Source: Limnanthes douglasii subsp. nivea | Lineage: Eukaryota > Streptophyta > Magnoliopsida > Brassicales > Limnanthaceae | Length of the DNA stretch: 64,000 bases | Direction of reading: 5' to 3' | Assembly (NCBI GenBank): GCA_036936605.1 | Contig: JAUPFV010000003.1 | Coordinates: forward strand, 103,735,278-103,799,277 | Shown: piece by piece, positions 20,201 to 31,872 of the stretch | How positions within the stretch are numbered: the first letter of the stretch is position 1 | How the letters are laid out: each line of letters starts with the position of its first letter | The notes under the pieces: model-generated | What the model saw: the letters and a program-made list of their open reading frames with translations, nothing else | What the model was told of the DNA's origin: nothing | Database searches by the model: none | Made by a program: the position numbers and the translations under genes

Positions 20201-22437
20201 TCAACTGACTGGTATCGTAGGAGATGTCTGAGAATAGCTGGGTTCCTTGGTTCCTACCAACCAGCTTTACTACACGAAGGCATACATCGCCAGTGATTCG
20301 CATTAAGCGGCAGAACGATCAAGAACTTCTTTAAGAAATTAGTGGCTTAGGTCGACCTAAGTGTTCTTCTGTCGTGCGAGAACCTGGGGGGGAGTAGTAC
20401 TCCTCTGCGACGGGTTGACACCTAGCGTCCGGCGAACTCATTATACGGCATCTCATCTGGATAGGTTCTTCCTACTTTTCATCAGAAAACGAAGAAAAAC
20501 GAAGCCCTATCTAGATGCCGGAAATAGATTCAGAGAAAAACATAGAGCCCTCGTCTAGTTAGATATACTAGGGCTAGTATATCTAACTAGTTATATTGTT
20601 CATACGCGCGCGTATACGCATACGCGTATGCACGCACGCATACACACGTATACATGCATATGTACGTGCACATGCACACACACACGCATCCTCCCTCTAT
20701 GGCCTCTCTAAGCCCTCTTTAACCAACGAAAAAGAGAACAACGACTAAACTACCATAAACTACTCTAACTTCATTTCTCGACACAAAACATTAACTCTCA
20801 GCTCATTTCTCCTTCTATTCATTTTAAACAACCCTACCTTTACCTCCTTCTTCGATACCTCCTTCGATACACTCCTGCCTTTACCCCTTCCTTCGATCCG
20901 AACACTTCAATACTTACCTAACTTGTATAACTAGCTATATATACTAACCCTTCGATCCGAACACTTCAATACCTACCTAACTTGTATAACTAGCTATATA
21001 TACTAACCCTAGTATATACAGCTACTTGTTTCAACTTACAAACAAAATACAGTACAAACATATATTAAGCAGCTCCGAGGAGGGGTGCCGCCCCTCCTCT
21101 CCATAGCTACATAGCTGCAGTCCAACCCGCTCAACTGACTGGTATCGTAGGAGATGTCTGAGAATAGCTGGGTTCCTTGGTTCCTACCAACCAGCTTTAC
21201 TACACGAAGGCAGACATCGCCAGTGATTCGCATTAAGCGGCAGAACGATCAAGAACTTCTTTAAGAAATTAGTGGCTTAGGTCGACCTAAGTGTTCTTCT
21301 GTCGTGCGAGAACCTGGGGGGGGGAGTAGTACTCCTCTGCGACGGGTTGACGCCTAGCGTCCGACGAACTCATTATACGGCATCTCATCTGGATAGGTTC
21401 TTCCTACTTTTCATCAGAAAACGAAGAAAAACGAAGCCCTATCTAGATGCCGGAAATAGATTTAGAGAAAAACCTAGAGCCCTCGTCTAGTTAGATATAC
21501 TAGGGCTAGTATATCTAACTAGTTATATTGTTCATACGCGTGCGTATACGCATACGCGTATACACGCACGCATACACACGTATACATGCACATGCACACA
21601 AACATGCACACACACACGCATCCTCCCTCTATGGCCTCTCTAAGCCCTCTTTAACCTACGAAAAAGAGAACAACGACTAAACTACCATAAACTACTCTAA
21701 CTTCATTTCTCGACACAAAACATTAACTCTCAGCTCATTTCTCCTTCTATTCATTTTAAACAACCCTACCTTTACCTCGTTCTTCGATACCTCCTTCGAT
21801 ACACTCCTGCCTTTACCCCTTCCTTCGATCCGAACACTTCAATACTTACCTAACTTGTATAACTAGCTATATATACTAACCCTTCGATCCGAACACTTCA
21901 ATACCTACCTAACTTGTATAACTAGCTATATATACTAACCCTAGTATATACAGCTACTTGTTTCAACTTACAAACAAAATACAGTACAGACATATATTAA
22001 GCAGCTCCGAGGAGGGGTGCCGCCCCTCCTCTCCATAGCTACATACCTGCAGTCCAACCCGCTCAACTGACTGGTATCGTAGGAGATGTCTGAGAAAAGC
22101 TGGGTTCCTTGGTTCCTACCAACCAGCTTTACTACACGAAGGCAGACATCGCCAGTGATTCGCATTAAGCGGCAGAACGATCAAGAACTTCTTTAAGAAA
22201 TTAGTGGCTTAGGTCGACCTAAGTGTTCTTTTGTCGTGCGAGAACTTGGGGGGGGGGGGGAGTAGTACTCCTCTGCGACGGGTTGACGCCTAGCGTCCGA
22301 CGAACTCATTATACGGCATCTCATCTGGATAGGTTCTTCCTACTTTTCATCAGAAAACGAAAAAAAAACGAAGCCCTATCTAGATGCCGGAAATAGATTC
22401 AGAGAAAAACCTAGAGCCCTCGTCTAGTTAGATATAC
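17233..22437. repeat. Satellite array, right part (about 930-bp unit)
   Basis: This continues the same array in the same orientation and register after the retrotransposon. Landmarks recur near 17332, 18256, 19177, 20106, 21036 and 21968. The first unit here is the right half of the unit split by the insertion. One unit lacks about 70 bp including the GC hairpin (junction near 18327). The last unit stops abruptly at 22437, inside the long inverted repeat, where AT-rich single-copy-like DNA begins. Confidence 0.96.
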
Positions 22438-25260
22438 AACTAGAATCCATAAATTATAGATTAAATTATATTTTTTTTTTGCTTTTGATATTATTTCAAA
22501 AAAAGTTGTACATTGGAATAATATTGGGATAGGAACTTTATAAGATCTTTTATTTTCAAATATTCTTCAATATCATTCAAATTACAAATTTTAGATAACA
22601 TTTTAAAATTATTATTGGAGGTAAGTTTTTATTTTCAAATATTTTCTTGTATTCATCAATAAATAACTTTTTAAAATTAAAAAGTTTCATGCCAAGTTTT
22701 TATTTGAATCCGAAACACAAATCATATCTAAATGGTGGATGAATGAAACATCTAGTTAATTACTTTTTGTTTATTTAATCGCAATGTTAGATAAAAATAA
22801 AAAAGTTACATTTCATGGCAATGTTAATGCTGTGAGTGACCACTAGAAACATGTTATATATATATATATATATATATAATAAACGTGTGTAAGGATAAAA
22901 TATTTGTTTAAAAATATATGTTGTTAGTTAATAAGTAGATAAAGATAATGATTTTTTAATATAATTTATTTTTTATTGTATAATTATTACATCTTAACTA
23001 AGATTTGGCATTCATCAACTATGTTCTTTATGAACGTGGTTTTTTAACAAATTATAAGAAGAACATCATTTGGTTAAGTTATGTTGCGACTTTTCAAACC
23101 CCAGTTGAGATGCAACTTCAACTCATGGGCATCGGCCATAAAAGAAGAACTATGTCCTCACAAAGCAATGAACCTCTTGTCTGAAATGCACCGCAGATCC
23201 ATTATAATTGATACATTTTCGATCCTTTTCACTCTAAACTCGATCTCCTCTCTTCGCAACACCTTCCTCATCCGGCACCTCCACTCACATATCACCAAAA
23301 TCGGCTTCTCCGATCACGTATACGTCGCTACTTCACTTCTCAACGCTTATACTTTCACTTCGTTTAAGGAAGCCCGCAACCTGTTTGACCAAATGTCTCA
23401 CAGAAATACGGTCACTTGGAATACTATGCTTACCGGCTACTCCAGGTCTGGAGATATTAACGGTGCGCGTTCTGTTTTTGATGCAACACCGTGTCGTGAT
23501 ATAGCTTCTTGGTCGGCGATGATTTCTGCTTACGTTTTTAACGGCAAACATATTCAAGGATTGACTCTTTTTCAAGAATTGGTTGTCGATGAGGAGTTGA
23601 AACCCGATCAAGTGACTATAATATCTGTTTCATCAGCATGTGCGCAAATGGGTTCAGTGGGGTTATTGGCTGGGAAATCTATTCATGCCTTTGTAGTTAA
23701 AAATAGTTGGCAGCTCCATGTCGAACTTGGTACTGCATTGGTTGATATGTATGCCAAGTGTAGTTTCTTGACATATGCCAATAAGATTTTCGAATCGATG
23801 AAAGTAAAAAACGTAATGACATGGACAGCTTTGATTTGTGGATTAGCACAACATAGTCACGGCAAAGAAGCCCTCCTTTTATACAATAGGATGCAAGAGA
23901 CCGGTGTTAAAGCCAACGATTTAACGTTAACGGGAATTCTAAAGGCATGTGCCCATACGGGATTGGTCGAGGAAGGTCGTAAATATTTTAGAAAGATCAA
24001 AGAGCCTAGAATTCAACACTACGGGTGTATGGTTGACTTGTTTGGCAAGGCGGGGTTGTTAGAGGAAGCTTATGGAGTTATCAGGACAATGGAGTTGGAG
24101 CCTAATGCTGCTGTTTGGGGTTCATTTTTGTCCGGGTGTAAAGAGCATAAGAGGTTTGATATGACTGAGAAAGTAATGGAGGAGGTGTTAAGGACGATAA
24201 AGCCAGAAAAAGATGGTGGCATTTATAGTCTTATATCAGAATTATATGTTTGGAATGAAAAATGGGAGGATGCAGAAAGAGTAAGAAACTTAATGTGTGA
24301 CCGTAGTGTAAGAAAACAGAGAGGCTTTTCTTTTATTGCTACTTAGAGTGTAGTTGGTCATATAATCATACTTGTGTATTTGTCTACTTATTAATTCAGT
24401 TAGGCTCAAACTCACTTCAAAATTGTTGAGTATTTTCCATCAACATTTGTTTTTCAGTTATATTAAAACTTAGTAAATTTGTTTTCTTTAAAAAAAAAGA
24501 GTAACTAATTAGATATTCTTCTTCTAGATAGATAAATAGAAAGTGATTTATTTGGTCAAATTATTAATTAAGCTTTAAAATCTACCATATACGATTTTTC
24601 TTTCTCTTCACAAAATAAATATTTTACGTTTTTTTTCAAATGCTATAAACAACTTTTTGGAGTTCATGGAGTTCGATGCTTTTGTGGGCTGTTGTAATAG
24701 CCCCACAACTATGGAGATACTGGCATGGGCTGTCCAAGATGTAATATTTTGTGTGTCATCTGAGGTAATAAGTTTTGTTGCGTGTCTTCTGAGGTAATTT
24801 TGCTGAACAAAGTTTGGCTTTCCTGATGATATCTGATAACGGTACATCAGATGGTAATGAAAGTTTTTATGATTATATAAAGAGACTTTTGTATAATAAA
24901 GAACTAAATAGTTTAGTTTTTTTTCTTTTAGTATTTTAGATTATATTAAATATACCTTTAAAATTATAAAACATTTTGTTTTTTTAATAAATTTTTTTAT
25001 TTACCAAAAATTAATGATTATTCTATTCTGAATAGAAAACAATTTAGAAAAACAAATGAATTTGTATCAAAATAAAATAGTTGTTTAAGATAAATTTAAG
25101 AAAAAAATAGTAGTTTGTATCCTCAAAAGAAAACGTATAAGCATTTGGTTGGTCCGGGTGAAATTATAAATTAAACTTTTAAATTTATTATAAACCATTT
25201 TTAAAAAAATAAATAAATTTAGAGTATGATTTTTTACACTTTATTTATTATTATAAACCA
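22438..25260. repeat. Segmental duplication, copy 1 (intact PPR gene)
   Basis: It aligns along its length with 25784-29195: the shared AACTAGAATC start, the whole PPR gene, matching 3' flank, and a shared AT-rich tail near 25160-25260. Copy 1 abuts the satellite directly. A (TA)n run lies near 22855-22879. Confidence 0.85.
23081..24346 (+). CDS. Pentatricopeptide repeat protein, PLS class with E-type tail
   Basis: 421 codons with no intron, as usual for plant PPR genes. The N-terminus is basic and Ser/Asn-bearing, compatible with an organelle transit peptide (inference). PPR motifs run from about residue 75 to 330, with signatures such as VTWNTMLTGYSRSGD, TWTALICGLAQ and HYGCMVDLFGKAGLLEEA. 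A degenerate E-type C-terminal region ends at RKQRGFSFIAT, with no DYW deaminase domain. PLS-class PPR proteins bind organellar RNA sequence-specifically, and E-type members often act in C-to-U editing; the target is unknown. ATG 23081 is supported by the equivalent ATG in the paralogue at 26683. It is shorter than many PLS proteins, so it may be a truncated member. The paralogue shares nearly all residues. Confidence 0.88.
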   Translation: MLRLFKPQLRCNFNSWASAIKEELCPHKAMNLLSEMHRRSIIIDTFSILFTLNSISSLRNTFLIRHLHSHITKIGFSDHVYVATSLLNAYTFTSFKEARNLFDQMSHRNTVTWNTMLTGYSRSGDINGARSVFDATPCRDIASWSAMISAYVFNGKHIQGLTLFQELVVDEELKPDQVTIISVSSACAQMGSVGLLAGKSIHAFVVKNSWQLHVELGTALVDMYAKCSFLTYANKIFESMKVKNVMTWTALICGLAQHSHGKEALLLYNRMQETGVKANDLTLTGILKACAHTGLVEEGRKYFRKIKEPRIQHYGCMVDLFGKAGLLEEAYGVIRTMELEPNAAVWGSFLSGCKEHKRFDMTEKVMEEVLRTIKPEKDGGIYSLISELYVWNEKWEDAERVRNLMCDRSVRKQRGFSFIAT

Positions 25261-25783
25261 ACTTTGATGAAATTGTTTTTACCTCTTTTAGTTTTAGTTC
25301 GAATTCTGTAACAAATCTTGTATTTTGAAGTTATTTTCAATAAAAGTCTGATTCAAATTAAAAATAAAAATAAAGTTTGATCTTAAATTATAAATTTCAT
25401 ACCTAAAGTTATGGATTTTGATATTATTTTGAGGAAAGTTGTATATTGAAAAATATTGAAGTCGTCAAGGTAAACCCTGTTAACCAACTTCTACCTAAGT
25501 TCTTCAACAAGAAAGACGTCTGAAAGTTTTTGCTGGATAAAGATAAATATTATTCCTATTTTTTATTTTTATATTGTTTGAGGAAAGTTGTACATTGAAA
25601 AAAAATAAGATGATATAATATAGATGTTTATAAAGTTGAATAAAGATCACATGTAAACTAACTTTCTTATTCTAAAAATAAATGTTTGTAACTTTTTTTT
25701 TGCTTTTGAGCCACGTGGATGGGCTTAATTGATTGACCATTAAAATGTTTATAAATGATGAAATCTTTATTATGTGAGATATG
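25261..25783. other. AT-rich spacer between duplicated segments
   Basis: No gene seen. It carries two further diverged copies of a short motif around GAGGAAAGTTGTA(C/T)ATTGAA (near 25423 and 25577) that also occurs at the start of each duplicated segment. Confidence 0.6.
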
Positions 25784-26682
25784 AACTAGAATCTATTTTT
25801 ATAAATTAAATTATAAATTTCAACCTATAAGTTATCGTTTCTTTGCTATTATTTTGAAGAAAGTTGTACATTGGAATAATGACATAACATATCTATTGGC
25901 ATAGGAACTTTATAAGATATTTTATTTTCAAATATTTTCTTGTCTTAGTCTAATAAAGGATTTTAAATAACTTTTTAAAATTATTGTTGGAGGTCAAGTT
26001 TTTATTTTTAAATATTTTCTTGTATCTATCAAATATAGATTTTAAATAACTATTTAAAATTACTGTTGCACGTCAAGTTTTAATTGGAATCCGAAACCAC
26101 AAATCACATTTTGATGAATGAAACATTTAGTTTATTACTTCTGGTTTTTTTGGAATCCATGTTAGATAAAAAGAAAAAAGAAAAAGAGTTACATTTCATG
26201 GCAATGTAATGCCCCGTGACTGACCACTACACACATGTTATATGTAATATATATTTCTATAAGCAACACACAAATAAGTTTGCACGTGTCACAAGAGATC
26301 TTGATATCTTGATTTGATTAGTAAAAATATTCCATGTTATTTGAAGTACTTTTTATCTCCTATTGTTTGAATATTAAAGATCTTATATCAATAATACTCT
26401 TTTTATAAACATTTAAAATTAACTGATGCTAGAATTTGTTTCGCAGCTCATATATAAATATATGTTATACTTTGTTTATAATTGATATATATATATAATT
26501 ATGTTTTAAGAATAAAATATTTGTTTTAAAAAAAGTTGTTATTTAATAAGTAAATAAAGATAATGATATTTAATATAATTTATTATTTTATTGGATAAGT
26601 AATATTTTGCATACATCAACTAGTTCATTAGTAACCTGGTTTTTTTAACAAATAAAAAGAAAGAACATCATTCGGATAAGCT

Positions 26683-27949
26683 ATGTCCCGACTTTTTAAA
26701 CCCCAGTTGAGATGCAACTTCAACTCATGGGCATCAGCCATAAAAGAAGAATCATGTCCTCACAAAGCAATGAACCTCTTGTCTGAAATGCACCGCAGAT
26801 CCATTATAATTGATACATTTTCGATCCTTTTCACTCTAAACTCGATCTCCTCTCTTCACAACACCTTCCTCATCCGGCACCTCCACTCACATATCACCAA
26901 AATCGGCTTCTCCGATCACGTATACGTCGCTACTTCACTTCTTAACGCTTATACTTTCACTTCGTTTAAGGACGCCCGCAACCTGTTTGACCAAATGTCT
27001 GACAGAAATACGGTCACTTGGAATACTATGCTTACCGGCTACTCCAGGTCTGGAGATATTAACGGTGCGCGTTCTGTTTTTGATGCAACACCGTGTCGTG
27101 AGATAGCTTCTTGGTCGGCGATGATTTCTGCTTACGTTTTTTAACGGCAAACGTATTCAAGGATTGACTCTTTTTCAAGAATTGATTGTCGATGAGGAGT
27201 TGAAGCCCGATCAAGTGACTATAATATGTGTTTCATCAGCGTGTGCGCAAATGGGTTCAGTGGGGTTATTGGCTGGGAAATCTATTCATGCCTTTGTAGT
27301 TAAAAATAGTTGGCAGCTCCATGTCGAACTTGGTACTGCATTGGTTGATATGTATGCCAAGTGTAGTTTCTTGACATATGCGAATAAGATTTTCGAATTG
27401 ATGAAAGTAAAAAACGTAATGACATGGACAGCTTTGATTTGTGGATTAGCACAACATAGTTACGGCAAAGAAGCCCTCCTTTTATACAATAGGATGCAAG
27501 AGACCGGTGTTAAAGCTAACGATTTAACGTTAACGGGAATTCTAAAAGCATGTGCCTACACGGGATTGGTCGAGGAAGGTCGTAAATATTTTAGAAAGAT
27601 CAAAGAGCCTAGAATTCAACACTACGGGTGTATGGTTGACTTGTTTGGCAAGGCGGGGTTGCTAGAGGAAGCTTATGGAGTTATCAGGACAATGGAGTTG
27701 GAGCCTAATGCTGCTGTTTGGGGTTCATTTTTGTCCGGGTGTAAAGAGCATAAGAGGTTTGATATGGTTGAGAAAGTAATCGAGGAGGTGTTAAGAACGA
27801 TAAAGCCAGAAAAAGATGGTGGCATTTATAGTCTTATATCGGAGTTATACGTTTGGAATGAAAAATGGGAGGATGCAGAAAGAGTAGGAAACTTGATGTT
27901 TAATCGTAGTGTAAGAAAACAGAGAGGCTCTTCTTTTATTGCCACTTGA
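26683..27949 (+). pseudogene. PPR paralogue broken by a one-base frameshift
   Basis: Nearly identical to the gene at 23081-24346, but the T run near 27137-27142 has six T where the intact copy has five. The frame is therefore lost after 153 codons and continues in another frame from about 27145 to 27949, without other lesions that I can see. A start codon is present (ATG 26683). Being a single homopolymer difference, it could be a recent mutation or a sequencing error. If real, the product would be truncated before most of the PPR tract. Confidence 0.85.
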
Positions 27950-28756
27950 CTATAGTTGGTCATATAATCATACTTGTCTATTTGTCTATTTTTTCATTCG
28001 GTCAAGAGTTATGCTAAAACTCACTTCAAAATTGTTTTTTTTGGTGTTTTCAAAATTGTTGAGTATTGTTCCATCAACATTTGTTGAGTATTGTCCCATC
28101 CACATTTGTTTTTCAGTTATATTAAAAATTAGTAAATTTATTTTCTTAAAAAAATAAAGAACTAATTAGATATTCTTCTTCTAGATAGATAAATAGAAAA
28201 TGATTTATTTGGATAAATTATTAATTAAGCTTTAAAATCTACCATATACGATTTTTCTTTTTCTTTCGCAAAATAAATATTTTACATTGAAGTTTTTAAG
28301 TTTTTTTTTTCAAATGTCATAAACAACTTTTTGGAGTCCATGGAGATCGATGCTTTTGCGGGCTGGTGCAATAGCCCCACGAGGCCTCGGCTGTCCAACA
28401 TGTAATATCTTATGTGTTTTGTGAGTTAATAAATTTTGCTGAACAAAGTTTTGATGGTGGTACTGATACATCACATGGTAATGATAAAGAATGGAATATT
28501 TTAGTTTAATTTTTTTTAGTATTTTAGACTATATTAAATATACTTTTAAATTATAAAACACTTTATTTTTTTAATTAAATTTTTTATTTACCAAAAAAAT
28601 AACGTTGAAGTTTATTCTGTTCAGAATAGACAACAATATAGAAAACGAATTTGCATCAGAATAAGAAAAAAATAATTGTTTAAGATAAATTTAAGAAAAA
28701 ATAGTAGTTTGTATCCTAAAAAGAAGACGTATAAACATTTGGTTTGTGGAATTGGG

Positions 28757-29095
28757 TATTCTTCTTCTAAAGTATATAGATTAGTACGCTATTTTACAGT
28801 TATTTTAAAAAATACCTATTATCTTTAAAAAAATGCTTTCCAACCGTTAATCTAAAACGTAATCTAAATTTACAGATTTTATTTTGATAATCTATATTTA
28901 CCTAGGCGGTTACACAATCTGTATATTTTTTCCTTATTTTTCTCATCACTTACAAAACTTAAAAACTAACTTAATTATAGATTAGCTGTTGTATTATTTA
29001 ATAGTCTAAAATTATAAAGTGTCATAATTTAATCTATATGTAGCTAAATTATAAACTAGCTGTTGGGGATGCTCTAATAAGATTGATTTATTTGT
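28757..29095. mobile_element. Possible small non-autonomous element
   Basis: Present in copy 2 of the segmental duplication and absent from copy 1 at the aligned position (near 25153). It ends in TAGCTGTTGGGGATGCTCTAA, a type of terminus often seen on plant MITEs. No matching inverted end was found at the left, so the class is uncertain. Confidence 0.4.
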
Positions 29096-29378
29096 TGAAA
29101 TTATAAATTAAACTTTAAAACTTACTATAAACCATTTTTTTAAAATAAATAAATTTAGAGTATGATTTTTTACACTTTATTTATTGTTTATATTATAAAT
29201 AAAAATATATATTTTATTAGTAAATAATTTGAAATTAAATGTTTAAAATAAAAAATTATTATTAAAAATTTAATTATAAAATCGATGATATATATGATTA
29301 AAATTGTTAATTTTTTCTAAATGGTTGATATATTTGAAGTATACCATTCGTACCAAATTTGACAACGTTTAAAGAGAG

Positions 29379-30657
29379 ATGCTTTCACCAACAAGAGGGT
29401 TTAAGTTTTTCAATTTCCACAGAAACCCCATTGCGGCTATGTCTAGGGTTTCGTCTCCGCAACCATTCTCCACCGGCTCGCCTAACATCTTACCTATTAA
29501 GCGCATCGGCACTCACAACGGGAGCTTTCACTGCGATGAGGCTCTTGGCTGCTTCATGATTCGACTCACTGACGCCTTCTCCGGTGCTGAGATCGTTCGC
29601 AGCCGTGACCCTCAGGTTTTAGAAGGTCTTGATGCTGTGCTTGATGTTGGGGGTGTATATGATCCAAGTCGTCACCGTTATGATCATCACCAGAAAGGGT
29701 TTGCGGAGATTTTTGGGCATGGTTTCACTACCAAGCTCAGCAGTGCTGGTCTTGTTTATAAGGTCTGTTTGGTTTAACAGTAACACTAAGCTAGGGATTG
29801 AATTTGAATTGTTTAATTTATTAGCATCTTATTAATCAAGATTCAATCTTGTTTGTTTAGCATTTCGGCAAGGAGATAATAGCAAAAGAGCTTCAAACTG
29901 ATGTGGATCATCCCGATGTCCAGCGTCTGTTTCTTGCTGTTTACAAGAGCTTTATGGAGGCTATTGATGCAATAGATAACGGAATCAACAGGTATGACAC
30001 AGACCAACCGCCGAAATATGTGAATAACACACATTTATCTTCAAGAGTGGGTAGACTAAATTTGGACTGGATTGAGCCCGATCAATCATCTGCCAAGGAG
30101 AACGAGGCCTTCCAGCGGGCAATGGAGATGGCTGGTACTGAGTTCTTAGATGTGAGTGTTTCAAAACCCATATAAGCTGCTTTTTTATCTACTTGCCTAT
30201 CATAGTTACCTAAAGCATATTCGTCTCTATTATTTTTCAGAGTCTCCGGTTTCATGCTAGATCTTGGTTACCAGCGAGATCAATTGTGATGGAGTGTCTA
30301 GAAGCTAGACGCAATATTGATCCTAGCAATGAAATCATGGTGCTGACAAAGTTTTGTCCTTGGAAACTTCACTTGTTTGAGCTTGAGCAGGAACTAAAGT
30401 TGGAGTCTTTTGTCAAATATGTTTTGTACGAGGATGAAAGGAGTAAACAATGGCGGGTGCAGGCAGTAGCTGTTTCTCCCGATAGCTTTGAGAGCCGAAA
30501 GCCTCTTCCGGCGCAGTGGCGAGGTTTGAGGGACTCCGACCTCTCCCAAGAGGTTGGAATTGCTGACTGTGTCTTTGTCCATATGAGTGGCTTTATTGGT
30601 GGTAATAAAACCTACGAAGGTGCATTGGCAATGGCCAAAGCTGCCTTGAGGCTCTAG
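29379..30657 (+). CDS. MYG1: MYG1-family protein (DHH-like nuclease), three exons
   Basis: Exons 29379-29762, 29861-30151 and 30241-30657 (128, 97 and 139 codons including stop) join in phase 0 with GT donors and AG acceptors, giving 363 aa. The N-terminus (about 35 aa, Arg/Ser-rich) resembles a mitochondrial transit peptide. The core has IGTHNGSFHCDEALG and a DVGG...YDHHQKGF segment with the metal-binding Asp/His pattern of the MYG1/UPF0160 family (PF03690). The C-terminal part has FVHMSGFIGG. Animal and yeast members are 3'-5' RNA exonucleases linking nucleolar and mitochondrial RNA (established). The start could instead be the Met at residue 21. The gene looks intact, while relics of it lie at 54.7-55.6 kb and of its 3' flank at 62.1-62.7 kb. 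Confidence 0.93.
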
Positions 30658-31638
30658 CAACCCAAATTTATTGCAAAATTTCTATTTGGCAAGAATTATG
30701 TTTTGCCTTTTTTTTATCTATTAGCCATGTTCGGAATTGACTGGTCATTTGTCTTGCTTTTACTATAGCAATCCCGTTATTCCGAGTCCCCTTTTATGTA
30801 CCAACAATGTAATTTGTGACTCTAGTTTATGATTTCAAGAGCTTAAAATTTTATGAGTTAGGAAAAATAAATGATCTATAATACCAATGTTTTAAGATAA
30901 AACTATATAGTCTATATATTCTTTTTTTCTTTCTAAAATGTAATTTTTTATGTGAGAATCTAAGTTTTTTTTGAAGTACATGAGTGGCAGTGGACCTAAT
31001 CGCCATATAGACGATTCAGAAGCTAAAGAGATTTTTCAGACTACCGAAATTGATTACAACAATTTGAGACATTAGGGAGGAGATTAATGCTCTTGGAGCT
31101 CCATAGCTTAGAAATGGGTTGGATGGGAAGAATCCTCTAATTAGAAGAGACAACGCTCTCAAGGGATTTTGGGGAAACTGATTTAGAGCACCAAAAGCAG
31201 AGATGATCTGCTTGATGGAGCTTGTGATGCTTGATAATAGCTCAGAGATGAATTTGATGGAGGATAAATTGTTGCTGGTTTTAAAGAGAGCTCCTGATGG
31301 TACTGCAAAATGAAAGATTTCTGATAAGTTTCAATCAGTTTGCAAATTACCTGTTTTGCATGATGAATTGCAGAAGAATTAGGGAAATAGCTTTGAGATA
31401 ATTAATAATTAGGGACTGGCACAGGGTAGTCTTATCAAATGTGAGAATCTAAGTTTCATAACAGGGTAGTCTTATCAAATGTGAGAATCTAAGTTTCATT
31501 TGTAAATGCTAGCACAGTTGGGGTAGACGGTAGTCTAGCACAAAATATGTTTTCGTATAAATTTACTAAAGTTTGAAGTGAATTGGACAACTTTAAAAAT
31601 TAAATTGTGTTTCTCATTTAAACTATTTACCTTGTCCA
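30658..31638. other. MYG1 3' flank with an inserted segment
   Basis: 30722-30965 and 31485-31638 match 62129-62590 almost continuously. The stretch between them (about 30970-31480) is extra and is bracketed by three copies of ATGTGAGAATCTAAGTTT (near 30951, 31440 and 31483). It has coding-like patches on the plus strand broken by stops, including one reading AEMICLMELVMLDNSSEMN. I do not recognise the parent gene; it may be a captured pseudogene fragment. Confidence 0.6.
31629..31638. repeat. LINE target-site duplication (3' side of element)
   Basis: ACCTTGTCCA, identical to 37543-37552. The empty-site paralogue near 62575 has ACCTTGTCCG. Confidence 0.8.
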
Positions 31639-31872
31639 ACTTTTTTTTTATTATAAAAAAATTGGACTTTATTGATAACTTTCAAAGTACAGGGTTCAAA
31701 TTGAACAAAGAAACACAACACACACTTAAATGGAAAATAAACAAAAAACATAGGGCTTTTTAGAAAATATTTCGACTTTCAATCCTCCACTACCTTCTTC
31801 AACCAACTTCCACTTCCCAAACAGCCAGACCTTCCATTGCCGGAAACACCAAACACCACCGGAAAACCCAAC

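Larger units (their letters stand above)
25784..29195. repeat. Segmental duplication, copy 2 (broken PPR gene)
   Basis: Second copy of 22438-25260, same orientation, offset by about 3.6 kb at the gene. It is longer because of upstream differences and an extra segment of about 340 bp at 28757-29095 that copy 1 lacks. Confidence 0.85.
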
